Source: Ruegeria sp. ANG-S4 (GTDB lineage Bacteria; Pseudomonadota; Alphaproteobacteria; Rhodobacterales; Rhodobacteraceae). From it: DNA of 64,000 bases. Of the stretch, positions 1 through 8,212 are shown piece after piece. The stretch covers positions 1,116,001-1,180,000 of the forward strand of contig NZ_JWLK01000001.1 in assembly GCF_000814005.1 (NCBI RefSeq), in the 5' to 3' direction. The notes under the pieces were generated by a model. That model ran no database searches, was not told the DNA's origin, and saw only the letters and a program-made list of their open reading frames with translations. Both the position numbers and the translations under genes were made by a program. Position 1 is the stretch's first letter; every line of letters starts with the position of its first letter.

Positions 1-187
1 GTTGTACTGCTGCCGATCAGCAGCTTGACGCGCCATGACCGGATGTCGCGCTGCCTCGAAGATTTGTAGTGAGTCTGGTTGGGGACCGAAGGAGCAAAGT
101 GGTTGAAATATTGTCATCGGTTGCTCAAATAATACTCTTAACCCGTCCTTAAACGATTTTTGCATCCCAAAGACCAAGGAATGGCCC

Positions 188-451
188 ATGTCCGACGCGC
201 TACTGTTTGAGGCACTCGAGCTGATCAAAGCCGGAAATTTCCGACCCGGCGCAGAAATGGAAGAGGCGCACCGGATTAGTCAAAAACATGAAGGAGATGC
301 GCGGTTCGACTGGGTGCATGCCTTGGTTCATCGGATTGAGGGCGATGCCGCCAACGCCGAGTATTGGTATGGACGTGCAGGCAAGACGCGATATCCCGGA
401 TCGATAGAAGAAGAATGGCAAATCATTCAAGCGGAAGTCGAAGGAACTTGA
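188..451 (+). CDS. Small hypothetical protein (87 aa)
   Basis: I do not recognise a named family. The 87-residue product is acidic, with no signal peptide or membrane segment, and has a helical look. A repeat-like stretch (WVHALVHRIEGDAANAEYWY) resembles one TPR-type helix pair. An AAGGA site sits about 8 bases before the ATG, which supports translation. It stands alone, followed by about 230 bases before the aldo/keto reductase gene. It is probably a small soluble cytoplasmic protein; function is unknown. Confidence 0.55.
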   Translation: MSDALLFEALELIKAGNFRPGAEMEEAHRISQKHEGDARFDWVHALVHRIEGDAANAEYWYGRAGKTRYPGSIEEEWQIIQAEVEGT

Positions 452-679
452 CGCGCATGACTTCGAAAGAGCGGCGTCGCGGCGGTGTAAGGGTTAGTCA
501 ACTTCAATGTTGGTTATTGATTGTGTCCAGCCCAAGTTGCTGTAACCCGAACTTTTAGACCCTGCGGGATTCTGATGTTGTCGTCAGTGCGCCGGGACCG
601 CAGATCCACCTAGAATAGAAATACAGGCGTGCATTCTATATTAAAGGCAATTCGAACACCTATCGCGGGGGAATGGCAA

Positions 680-1672
680 TTGAGAATAACGCGTTTGGGG
701 GCCAATGGCCCGGAGGTTTCGCAGTTCGGGATCGGTGCGATGTCTTTCTCCGGCATTTATGGTGACGCGACAGTAGAGGAATCCCACGCGGTTCTGAACG
801 AATGCCGCTCTGCTGGTGTGACGCATATCGACACGGCCAACGTCTACGGAAACGGTCGTTCAGAGGACATCATTGGAAAGTGGTTTGCAGACAATCCCGG
901 CGCGAGGTCCGAGTTTATTCTGGCCACCAAGGCCGGTATAAGCCGCAATCCGGATCGCCGCTTCAACAACGATCCCGAGCATCTGGAAAGTGCGCTGGAT
1001 GCCAGCCTGCAGCGGCTTGGTGTTGACCATGTCGATTTGTTTTACGTTCACCGATACGATCGCTCGCATAGCCCCGAAGACGTCGCGGGAACTTTGAAGC
1101 GTTTGATCGAGAGCGGCAAGGCAAGGGCCGTCGGCCTGTCTGAGATCGCGCCCGCAACGCTGCGTCGCGCGTGGTCTGAGTGCCCCATTGCGGCGGTGCA
1201 GTCCGAGTATTCGCTGTCGACACGTGCCCCGGAACTGGGGTTGCTGCAAGCCTGCACTGAACTCGAAACTACGTTTGTCGCATTTTCGCCGGTCGGTCGT
1301 GCGTTCCTGACAGATGCACCATTCACCTATGAGCGTGCCCAGCAAATGGCCTTCACAAAAGGCAACCCCCGGTTTGTCGAGCCCAATTACTCAGCCAATA
1401 TCCTTGCGACCGACAAGTTTCGGGCGCTTGCCGCTGAAATGGGCTATCCGGCGGCCTCTCTCGCGATTGCATGGGGCATTGCGCAAGGGGAAAACGTGGT
1501 GCCCATACCGGGTACAAAGAACACGGCGCACCTTGCCGAACTGATCCGCGGTACTGAGATTGACTTGTCGCCCGAAGACCTCGCGCAGATCGAAAGAGTT
1601 CTTCCGGTTGGATGGGCCCATGGTGACCGCTACAGTGCTTCTCAGTGGGAAGGTCCAGAGCGGTATTGCTGA
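680..1672 (+). CDS. Aldo/keto reductase
   Basis: A cytosolic NAD(P)H-dependent oxidoreductase of the AKR superfamily, reducing aldehydes or ketones or oxidising sugars; the substrate cannot be read from sequence. From a TTG start at 680 the protein has 330 residues and begins MRITRLG, as AKRs usually do. The catalytic tetrad is visible at Asp51, Tyr56, Lys84 and His124. A GGGGGAA ribosome site precedes this TTG by about 7 bases. An upstream in-frame GTG at 629 would add 17 residues that do not fit the family, so 680 is preferred. The C-terminal IPGTKN segment is the usual NADP-binding region of the family. It appears monocistronic. Confidence 0.85.
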   Translation: MRITRLGANGPEVSQFGIGAMSFSGIYGDATVEESHAVLNECRSAGVTHIDTANVYGNGRSEDIIGKWFADNPGARSEFILATKAGISRNPDRRFNNDPEHLESALDASLQRLGVDHVDLFYVHRYDRSHSPEDVAGTLKRLIESGKARAVGLSEIAPATLRRAWSECPIAAVQSEYSLSTRAPELGLLQACTELETTFVAFSPVGRAFLTDAPFTYERAQQMAFTKGNPRFVEPNYSANILATDKFRALAAEMGYPAASLAIAWGIAQGENVVPIPGTKNTAHLAELIRGTEIDLSPEDLAQIERVLPVGWAHGDRYSASQWEGPERYC

Positions 1673-2110
1673 AGCTAAGGGATTTTGAAACCGGTCTGTC
1701 CGAATGCGAACTGGCGATCCTCGAGGAAATGCGATCGCTTAAATTGCGACGTTGCGTTATCGTCACGGACACGAACGGCGATGGCACTCCAGATCAAGAC
1801 GAGGTTCAGGTTGCTCAAGACGCGGGCGTCCTTCCGCTCAGTAACGGCTAAACCTCTACGGCCAATCGCGACCCAACCCTCCCAGGGCCGCCAAATTTGA
1901 GGTGAACTGCCACGGCGTTGGATGTCGGCTCTGGGCCGTCACTGGTAGGTGGAGAAGCCGTCAATGAGGCGTTGAAGCTCTGTTCGACTACTTACCTCGA
2001 CTTTCTCGCAGACTCGTCTCAGTAGTAGCGCAGCAAGTACCGCGCGACGTTCAGTGTTTAAACCGTATTAATAATTTGTTCCTCAAAATCTCAACTCTGC
2101 GTCCCGGGCG
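1673..2110. other. Intergenic region without a convincing gene
   Basis: No gene is supported here. The first 180 bases can be read in frame after the reductase as a short peptide containing an EF-hand-like DTNGDGTPDQDE loop, but it has no start signal of its own and may be a gene remnant. The remainder shows nothing beyond the operator-like repeats that begin at 2111. Confidence 0.4.
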
Positions 2111-2151
2111 AAGTTGTTTCAACAAAGCGTGTTTCGTTGACGAAACAACTT
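2111..2151. promoter_or_regulatory. Nested inverted repeats, candidate operator
   Basis: A perfect 10-base inverted repeat, AAGTTGTTTC (2111-2120) and GAAACAACTT (2142-2151), encloses a second one, GTTTCGT (2131-2137) and ACGAAAC (2140-2146). A weaker TTGTT/AACAA pair overlaps the left arm. It lies about 120 bases before the dehydratase start and is followed by TGTATACG. The shape suggests binding of a dimeric repressor to repeated GTTTC/GAAAC half sites, or alternative hairpins in a leader. No regulator gene is adjacent. Confidence 0.45.
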
Positions 2152-2271
2152 GTATACGTTTCAGTAAAAACGAACTTTTATGCTTGCTTGTGCATCGGGA
2201 GTTGCCTGAACGGCGACCTGACTGGCCGACATCAGTAGAAAGAGCTCTCGCGTAAATTTCGGAGGAAACCC

Positions 2272-4119
2272 GTGGCCAAGAACCCTGTATTGATTGATAA
2301 ACATCCTGGGCGCAATTCCCAAGCTTACGGGATCGCGCGTGAACTTGGCACGGATGAGGAATTGATCCACGCGCCCTCTATTGGCGTCGTGGGGACGAAG
2401 GGCGACAGCCAGTGCTATCTTGGAGTGCAGCCGAAGGTAGAGGCGATTCACGCGGCACTGCGAGACCAGATTGGCAAAGATGCCGGCAAGATCGCTATGC
2501 GCTTAGTCCAGCCAGAGTACTCCATCGCAACGTCCGACGGCATTCGCAATGGAACCCGCGAGATGCGCTATTCTCTCATTGGACGCGAAGTGACCAATGA
2601 TGTGTTTTCCTTGCACCTCTCCGCATCTGGGCTGGGTGGAACAATCGCTGTAGTAGCATGTGACAAACCACCGGTTGGAACCTTGGCGGCATTGCTCGAG
2701 CACAACCAGCCCGCCATCATGATGTCAGACGGTTCCATTCATCCCTCTAGAGACCCTGAAACTGGTGAAATGCTTGATATTATAGCAGCTTACCAGGTCG
2801 CCGGAAGTGAGGACGCCGCTTACCGCAAGCGTATTGCCTGCATTGCCTGCCCAGGGATCGGATCATGTGGAGGAATCTTTACCTACAATACCATGCAAAC
2901 CTTCATCGGCGTCCTGGGCATGCAACCTTTACACATGGTGGCGCCGCCGTCGGACGATCCTCGCCGTATGGAAGAGTTTCCATCGCAATTGGTGGGCTAC
3001 CTTGCAAATCTGATCGAAAATGACACACGGCCGAGGGACATCGTCGGTCGCGACTCGTTGCGCAACGCGCTGACTGTCGCGATGGCTATCGGTGGCTCAA
3101 CCAATGTTGTTCTGCACGCCCCCGAAATAGCACGCGCAGCAGGTTATGCGAACTTCTGGAAGGACATTGTAACCCCGGAAGAATTCAATGAATGGTCGCA
3201 AAAAATCGTCCCGGTTCTGACCGACGCGCGCCCCTATGGCCTCTATTCTATGGTGGACATAGACAGGGTTGGAGGTGTGCAGGTGATTGTGAAGGAATTG
3301 ATAGACGCAGGTATGGTCAACGGCGATGCGCCAACTTGTACAGGTGAAAGCTTGGCTGAACAGGTCGACCGATTGGGCGCCGTAGTGCCGGATGGAAAAG
3401 TTATCTATCCCGTTTCGGCCCCGTTCAAGGAAACCGGAGGGCTGCGCCTGCTAGGTGGAAACCTGTCGCCCGAATTCGGCGCCATCCTGAAGCTGGCCGG
3501 CGTGGAGCGAGGCCTCGAGAACAACATATTCAAAGGTAAGGCGCGAGTCTTCGAAGGCGAGGCCCGCCTGCTCGAGATGCTCGATACCAACCCAATGGGT
3601 TTCGAAGACAATGACATGATCATTGTCCGATACGAGGGGCCTTCGGGTGCACCTGGCATGCCGGAGATGCTGGATGCTACAGCGAGGATCACAACTCTGT
3701 GTCGCGAGCGAGGGATCACCGTGGCCCTTATGACGGACGCGCGCTTCTCGGGCGGATCAGTAGGGCTGGTTATCGGCCATGTTGGGCCGGAGGCGGCACT
3801 GGGAGGGCCAATAGCTTTGATCAACGATGGCGACGAGATCATTGCCGACCTGAATGAGAACGAACTGAACGCGCCGGTGCTGGAAGATGCGGACACTGTC
3901 GCCGAACGCCGCGCGCGGTGGGAAGCAGAAGTAGCCGAAAACGGAGGCGTTCATCCACATTGTGGGGTTGCCGACACCCGTCTTCTGCATCGTATGAGAA
4001 AGTCCGCAGTGCCTGCAGTACAAGGCGGGGGTATACACTCAGGCCGTGAGTTGTGGCTCAACGCACCCAGAGAACCGGTACGCTCCGGATTTTCTCCCAC
4101 AAATCGTTGGAGAAAATAA
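2272..4119 (+). CDS. IlvD/Edd-family dehydratase (sugar-acid or dihydroxy-acid dehydratase)
   Basis: An Fe-S cluster dehydratase of the IlvD/Edd family, which removes water from dihydroxy acids or aldonic acids to give 2-keto-3-deoxy acids. It has 615 residues from a GTG start preceded by GGAGG. The three cluster cysteines expected for the family are present as Cys48 (DSQCYLG), Cys130 with the adjacent catalytic-type Lys (ACDKPPVG) and Cys199 (SCGGIFTYNTM). The ARFSGGS stretch near residue 490 is the second signature. No ilvC or ilvBN neighbours are present, so I favour a sugar-acid dehydratase over branched-chain biosynthesis. It could in principle feed the 2-keto-3-deoxy acid steps encoded at 56-59 kb. 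The C-terminal 30 residues run close to an IS remnant and may not be native. Confidence 0.8.
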   Translation: MAKNPVLIDKHPGRNSQAYGIARELGTDEELIHAPSIGVVGTKGDSQCYLGVQPKVEAIHAALRDQIGKDAGKIAMRLVQPEYSIATSDGIRNGTREMRYSLIGREVTNDVFSLHLSASGLGGTIAVVACDKPPVGTLAALLEHNQPAIMMSDGSIHPSRDPETGEMLDIIAAYQVAGSEDAAYRKRIACIACPGIGSCGGIFTYNTMQTFIGVLGMQPLHMVAPPSDDPRRMEEFPSQLVGYLANLIENDTRPRDIVGRDSLRNALTVAMAIGGSTNVVLHAPEIARAAGYANFWKDIVTPEEFNEWSQKIVPVLTDARPYGLYSMVDIDRVGGVQVIVKELIDAGMVNGDAPTCTGESLAEQVDRLGAVVPDGKVIYPVSAPFKETGGLRLLGGNLSPEFGAILKLAGVERGLENNIFKGKARVFEGEARLLEMLDTNPMGFEDNDMIIVRYEGPSGAPGMPEMLDATARITTLCRERGITVALMTDARFSGGSVGLVIGHVGPEAALGGPIALINDGDEIIADLNENELNAPVLEDADTVAERRARWEAEVAENGGVHPHCGVADTRLLHRMRKSAVPAVQGGGIHSGRELWLNAPREPVRSGFSPTNRWRK

Positions 4120-4143
4120 CGTTGCGGCAAGTGGCCTTTAGCG

Positions 4144-4281
4144 GGTTTTGTCAGAAGGCCTTTGGTTGATCGGGGCAGGGTTGTTGCGTAGCTTTTGCCC
4201 ATGACCAACCCTGCCTCTTTCAAGTACTTCAAAACCAGCCCCGAGATCATCCGCCTTGCGGTGATGCTGTACATTCGTTTC
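4144..4281 (+). mobile_element. IS6-type element, 5' remnant
   Basis: The segment starts with an end-like motif (TTTTGTCAGAAG) and carries a transposase start at 4201. The first 27 residues of that reading frame are nearly identical to the intact copy at 11818, after which the frame breaks into unrelated sequence at about 4281. Only the left end of the element remains. It separates the dehydratase gene from a monooxygenase fragment. Confidence 0.75.
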
Positions 4282-4487
4282 TGAACGAGGTCGGTATTCC
4301 CAAGTATCCGACGGGTGAACATGTTCCGGGCTTGCCGGGGCTTTGGTTCAACGGCTTTAGGCCCGAGTTCCAGGGTTACTTCTATTCAGCCGCAAAAGGT
4401 GCTCAACGGATTGGAAACGGTATTCTGTCCGAGGCTGAGACGTTGGTACGCGATCAGCCTTCGCGTCAGGCCAAGCTTGTTGCATAG
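4281..4487 (+). pseudogene. Flavin-containing monooxygenase, C-terminal fragment
   Basis: Directly after the IS remnant an open frame of 68 codons ends at a TAG (4485-4487). The translation, including GLPGLWFNGF followed by a GYFYSAAKGAQRI stretch, looks like the C-terminal end of CzcO/TrkA-type FAD-dependent monooxygenases, which close with a similar LPGLWF...G.F..AA motif. There is no start codon and no FAD- or NADP-binding part, so the gene was evidently truncated by insertion or deletion at the IS junction. The family call rests on a short match. Confidence 0.5.
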
Positions 4488-4557
4488 TCGCAAGCGATGG
4501 ACGCGTTGGCGGTGAACGCGAAATCATTGCCGCCATCGCTCATTCGCTTTTCGAGGT

Positions 4558-5055
4558 ATGAACATGACCCGGAACACTTTTTCTGAGCGCCTTATGTCCA
4601 TGTCGGATGAGGTGTGGGAGCGTCATGCAAATCCTTGGAGCGGATGGAGCCGCATCACGATCCCTCCGCTCTTTGTTGTTGCCATCTGGAGCCGCGCTTG
4701 GCTTGGGTGGTGGTCCCTTTTACCTCTGGCGCTGGTTTGTTTTTGGACATGGTGGAATCCGCGCGCATTCCCCAAACCGAAAAATCTCGAAAATTGGATG
4801 TCCAAGGGTGTGCTGGGCGAACGCATATGGATCGCCCGCAAAACCGACCCTATCCCAAAACGTCACAGGCGGATGCCCCATATTCTTGCAGCTGCTAGTG
4901 GCCTTGGTCTGCTCACACTCACATGGGGTCTTTCGGTCTTGGAGCCATGGCCAGTTGTTGCTGGCCTCATTGCAGTGATGGGCGGTAAGCTCTGGTTCCT
5001 GGACCGAATGGTCTGGCTTTTCGAGGATACGGGTGGGTTTGACAGGACGCGTTAG
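4558..5055 (+). CDS. DUF6653-type membrane protein
   Basis: A 165-residue membrane protein resembling the DUF6653 family, of unknown function. It is rich in tryptophan in the first half (WSGWSRITIPP, FWTWWNP), with hydrophobic segments near residues 35-65 and two more between residues 108 and 150. A conserved-looking motif, KGVLGERIWIARK, lies between them. Either ATG 4558 or ATG 4564 could be used; the GAGGT immediately upstream is better spaced for 4564. The gene ends exactly where the convergent acetyltransferase gene ends. Confidence 0.6.
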   Translation: MNMTRNTFSERLMSMSDEVWERHANPWSGWSRITIPPLFVVAIWSRAWLGWWSLLPLALVCFWTWWNPRAFPKPKNLENWMSKGVLGERIWIARKTDPIPKRHRRMPHILAAASGLGLLTLTWGLSVLEPWPVVAGLIAVMGGKLWFLDRMVWLFEDTGGFDRTR

Positions 5056-5580
5056 CTAATCCTTTGGGTGAACATAGACCAGTGTTGGATCGTCATCAGG
5101 CGTCGGGGCACTCGCATCCAACACGCATCCGATCCGCTCAGCCAGTCGAATTGATGCTGTGTTGTCCGGGTCAATATAGCTTACAGCCCGCGACCATTTC
5201 AGGTCTTTATAAGCATGAGTTCCAAGCGCGGTCACAGCCTCAGCAGCAAAACCTTGGCCCTCGTCTTCAGTCGACCAAATAGACCATGTGAGCTCTTTCT
5301 CGGGCCATCCGTTTGGATACCACGGACCAGCCATACCAATAGCTTTTTGAGAGTCTTTGCGGCAGATCACAAAGGGCCCCGTTTGGTGAAGCGCCCAATG
5401 CCCAAGAAAAACTGCATAGACACGCCAGGCAAGATCGGTCTTGCCTTTGCCGCCACCGACGAACCGAGCGCGTTCTAAGGTAAAGAAGGTGGTCCAGCCA
5501 GCTAGGTCATCAGATTGCGGTTTGCGAAGGAACAGGCGTTCAGTTTCAATCATAGCGATCACTTCGATAAGTTCATTCAT
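5056..5580 (-). CDS. GNAT family N-acetyltransferase
   Basis: An acetyl-CoA-dependent acetyltransferase of the RimJ/RimL-like GNAT group. The second in-frame ATG (5553) gives the characteristic start MIETERLFLRKP and may be the true start. The core continues through the WSIWSTEDEGQGFAAEA stretch, the acetyl-CoA-binding region with the usual R/QGxG/A pattern, and ends with DNTASIRLAERIGC, the conserved late motif of the family. No substrate can be assigned. It is convergent with the DUF6653 gene with no gap. Confidence 0.8.
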   Translation of the reverse strand: MNELIEVIAMIETERLFLRKPQSDDLAGWTTFFTLERARFVGGGKGKTDLAWRVYAVFLGHWALHQTGPFVICRKDSQKAIGMAGPWYPNGWPEKELTWSIWSTEDEGQGFAAEAVTALGTHAYKDLKWSRAVSYIDPDNTASIRLAERIGCVLDASAPTPDDDPTLVYVHPKD

Positions 5581-5856
5581 TCAGTCGAAGGCACCAGCCA
5601 TCGTTGTTCGTAAGCTCGAGACCCAACACGGCTGATGTGTGTCAGTCAAACTCGGAAGCGGGCGTTCCAGGTTTTAACACGCGCGGCATGACGCTCCTCG
5701 TAAGGGGCTTTAAAACTGAGCTAGTCCTTTCTCAAACTGCCAGGGGATTGCAAAGCACTCTGCTGAATGTCCGATTAGGGCCGGAATGACTATTTTCTAA
5801 AATTCCGAATTCGCAGAGGCCATCTAGACCTTTAGACAGAGTTCTCAGTGTGCTAG
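5581..5856. other. Intergenic region with a dispersed degenerate repeat
   Basis: No gene is supported. Positions 5747-5790 (beginning ATTGCAAAGCACT and continuing TGAATGTCCG) match similar sequences at 33373-33419 and 38744-38783, so this is one copy of a scattered intergenic repeat. Confidence 0.4.
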
Positions 5857-6528
5857 TCAACTCATCCTATACCCAACATTTCTGAGGGTTACGATCCGCT
5901 GACCTTCGGATCCGATTTTGCGCCTTAGGCGGCCAACGTAAACGTCGACGACGTTGGTTAATGGATCTTCGCTCATGCCCCATACGGAGTTGAGGATGCG
6001 CTCTCGGGACAGAACCCTGCCCACATTAGTCAGAAATAGCAGAAGAAGATCGCGTTCTTTTTTGGACAGTTGCACCTCTTCGCCAGCTACGGATACGTGA
6101 AGGGAGCGCCGGTCGAAGCTTAGGGTTCCACATGTTATGACGGACTCCCCAAGATCGTTGGCATAATTGTTGGCACGCCGGTACAGGGCCTCAACGCGCG
6201 CGATAAGTTCTTCGAAATCAAAGGGTTTCGGTAGATAGTCGTCAGCACCGATTTTAAGCCCCTCTATCCGTTCTTCGGGGCTGTCAAGCGCGGTCAGCAT
6301 CAGGATGGGGATTTTCGATTTACGGGCACGCAGTTTGCGGCAGACATCCTGCCCTTGAATTCCCGGCAGCATCAGATCCAAAAGGATGACATCGTATTCT
6401 CCGGTAACCGCGTGCTCCAGCGCATCTTCCCCGCTTGAGGCATGATCGACCGTCCAGCCTTCTGCGGACAAACCACGACGGATGAAATCGGCAACGCGTA
6501 CCTCGTCTTCCACAAGTAGAATATTCAT
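5857..6528 (-). CDS. OmpR/PhoB-type response regulator
   Basis: A 223-residue DNA-binding response regulator. The receiver domain occupies residues 1-115, with the acidic pocket near Glu7/Asp8, the phospho-acceptor Asp51 in LLDLMLPG, and the KPFDF lysine near residue 105. The C-terminal winged-helix domain runs from about residue 128 to the end (LSKKERDLLLLFL, VDVYVGRLRRKI, VGYRM). A GAGGG site precedes the ATG by about 5 bases. It is the last gene of a minus-strand block, 99 bases after the kinase gene, and is the probable output partner of that kinase. Confidence 0.93.
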   Translation of the reverse strand: MNILLVEDEVRVADFIRRGLSAEGWTVDHASSGEDALEHAVTGEYDVILLDLMLPGIQGQDVCRKLRARKSKIPILMLTALDSPEERIEGLKIGADDYLPKPFDFEELIARVEALYRRANNYANDLGESVITCGTLSFDRRSLHVSVAGEEVQLSKKERDLLLLFLTNVGRVLSRERILNSVWGMSEDPLTNVVDVYVGRLRRKIGSEGQRIVTLRNVGYRMS

Positions 6529-6627
6529 GCCACCCTCAATTCACTTGGTGCTTCTTTCCATCACAACGCCAAAAGGAGTATGGCCGCTTCGGTTCTGGAA
6601 ACAGAAATTCAGATATACAAAACAACA

Positions 6628-8211
6628 TCAGCCCGTCTCTCGCCACGTATCATGTTGCACAACTTTCATCCGTGGGCCTTTGGGCAGTGTTAAGACAACT
6701 TTTAAACCGCCCTCTCGACGGTCTTGCAGATCAACGGTTCCACCATGGGCTTCAACGATTGACTTAACGACAGGAAGGCCAAGACCACTGCCCTCGATCC
6801 CCTGGCCCGACGCGTTCGAACCTCGGTAGAAACGATTGAATGCCTGGGACTTTTCTGCGGCGTTCAACCCTGGCCCGTCATCTTCGATCGTAATCGAGTA
6901 AGAGGCTAGGCCTTCATCCAGCTTGGCCTCAATCGCAGGGCCGCCATAGCGTCGGGCGTTCTGCAGCAGCGCAAGCAATGACTGGCGCAGACGGACTTCG
7001 TCAACCGAGGCGTGAACTTTGTCCGCGGGTGTTTCGACCTGTACCGGTTCAGGGAACATGGCGACCGCGTCGTACAATATTTTTCGCAGGTCGATCTTCC
7101 TGCGATCAAGGCGAAGCTGGCCCGCCTCGAAACGGGCAACGGTCAGCATATCGTCGACAATCTGATTGGTGTGTTTTGCAGAATCCCGGATACGAGCGAG
7201 GGAATCCGAGACCTCTTCTGACAGTTTGTCGGATGTCCTTAATGTTACATCGGCCTCTCCAAGTATGATCGCCAACGGTGTGCGCAATTCGTGACTGATG
7301 TCGGCCATCAATTGCTTTCGGTTCTCTTCCCCGGTCTCGAGTTTATCGATGAGCTGCTGAAGCTCGGACGTTCTTGCCGCGACAGTTTGCTCGAGCTGTC
7401 TGTTTTGTTCCGCGCGGCTGGCTTCGCTCGCAGCCAATCCTTCGGCCATGCCGTTCAGAACCACGCCAAGCTCCCTGAACTCACGGCTGCCACCTAGATT
7501 CACAGGCTCGGAATAATCGGCCCTACGAAGGTGGCCAATGGCTTCAGCAAGTCGGATCAATGGCTTTCTGATCTGGTGATTAAACGAAACAAGGGCCACC
7601 AGAAGCACTCCGATTGCAGCCGCGACAATCATGTAGACCAATCGCTTGTTCCATTCCCGGAAAGCTGTGGCCTCGGTCAGAACGTCTTTAACTTCCTCGA
7701 TTTCCTCGTCGAGCGCGGACTTGATTTTTCGGTCCAGTTCGTCGTCGATATCTCCGTCCAGAAGGGCTGCCAGACGTTCGATGCGAACGAATGTTTCAAT
7801 AGGGCTGCCTTCTGCTGTGAGGCTGGCAATGGCTGCGTTAACGGATTCGATATCGTCTTCAATCTGATCGAGCAGTTCCAGTTCTTCGATTTCCTCATCA
7901 CCAACCATTTGGATTTCACGCGCAATGACATTGCGAATGTCTTCAAGAGTTTGCGCGATTTTGACCTGTAGTTCCGCTTCCCGGGCGCCGTCATCCCGAT
8001 CCCCTATCAGAAGCGCGTCCCCATGCTGTTTGAACAGACGATAAAGGTCTGCTTCTAGCCGGAGATGGAGCCCATAGGACTCCTGGGCCAACAATATCCG
8101 GGCATCCCACCAGCGGGTTTTTTCCAGACTGTAAAGGGTCAACCACGCAAGCCCGCCCAGAAACCCGACAAGAACAGCGGCGTATATTCCGAACAGGGTG
8201 GATGAGCGCAT
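6628..8211 (-). CDS. Membrane sensor histidine kinase
   Basis: A two-component sensor kinase, 527 residues from ATG 8211. That start has AAAGG upstream and lies just past the stop of the preceding gene; longer forms reaching to 8352 overlap the ABC gene and lack a ribosome site. There is a membrane segment at residues 5-27, an extracytoplasmic helical acidic region of about 160 residues, a second membrane segment near 200-220, a HAMP domain, a short coiled coil, the phospho-acceptor box (ISHELRTPL), and ATPase boxes (NARRYGG, DDGPGL, GSGLGLPVV). The sensor domain is unusually rich in Glu and Asp. It is paired with the response regulator downstream. Confidence 0.92.
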   Translation of the reverse strand: MRSSTLFGIYAAVLVGFLGGLAWLTLYSLEKTRWWDARILLAQESYGLHLRLEADLYRLFKQHGDALLIGDRDDGAREAELQVKIAQTLEDIRNVIAREIQMVGDEEIEELELLDQIEDDIESVNAAIASLTAEGSPIETFVRIERLAALLDGDIDDELDRKIKSALDEEIEEVKDVLTEATAFREWNKRLVYMIVAAAIGVLLVALVSFNHQIRKPLIRLAEAIGHLRRADYSEPVNLGGSREFRELGVVLNGMAEGLAASEASRAEQNRQLEQTVAARTSELQQLIDKLETGEENRKQLMADISHELRTPLAIILGEADVTLRTSDKLSEEVSDSLARIRDSAKHTNQIVDDMLTVARFEAGQLRLDRRKIDLRKILYDAVAMFPEPVQVETPADKVHASVDEVRLRQSLLALLQNARRYGGPAIEAKLDEGLASYSITIEDDGPGLNAAEKSQAFNRFYRGSNASGQGIEGSGLGLPVVKSIVEAHGGTVDLQDRREGGLKVVLTLPKGPRMKVVQHDTWRETG

Positions 8212-8212
8212 A

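Noticed and set aside
1645..1851. Short open frame with an EF-hand-like loop after the aldo/keto reductase gene
   Set aside because: It has no ribosome site, starts inside the reductase gene and has only one loop; at best a gene remnant.
3405..3896. 163-codon open frame opposite the dehydratase gene
   Set aside because: Antisense to strongly conserved dehydratase sequence; composition is Ser/Pro-rich as expected for a shadow frame.
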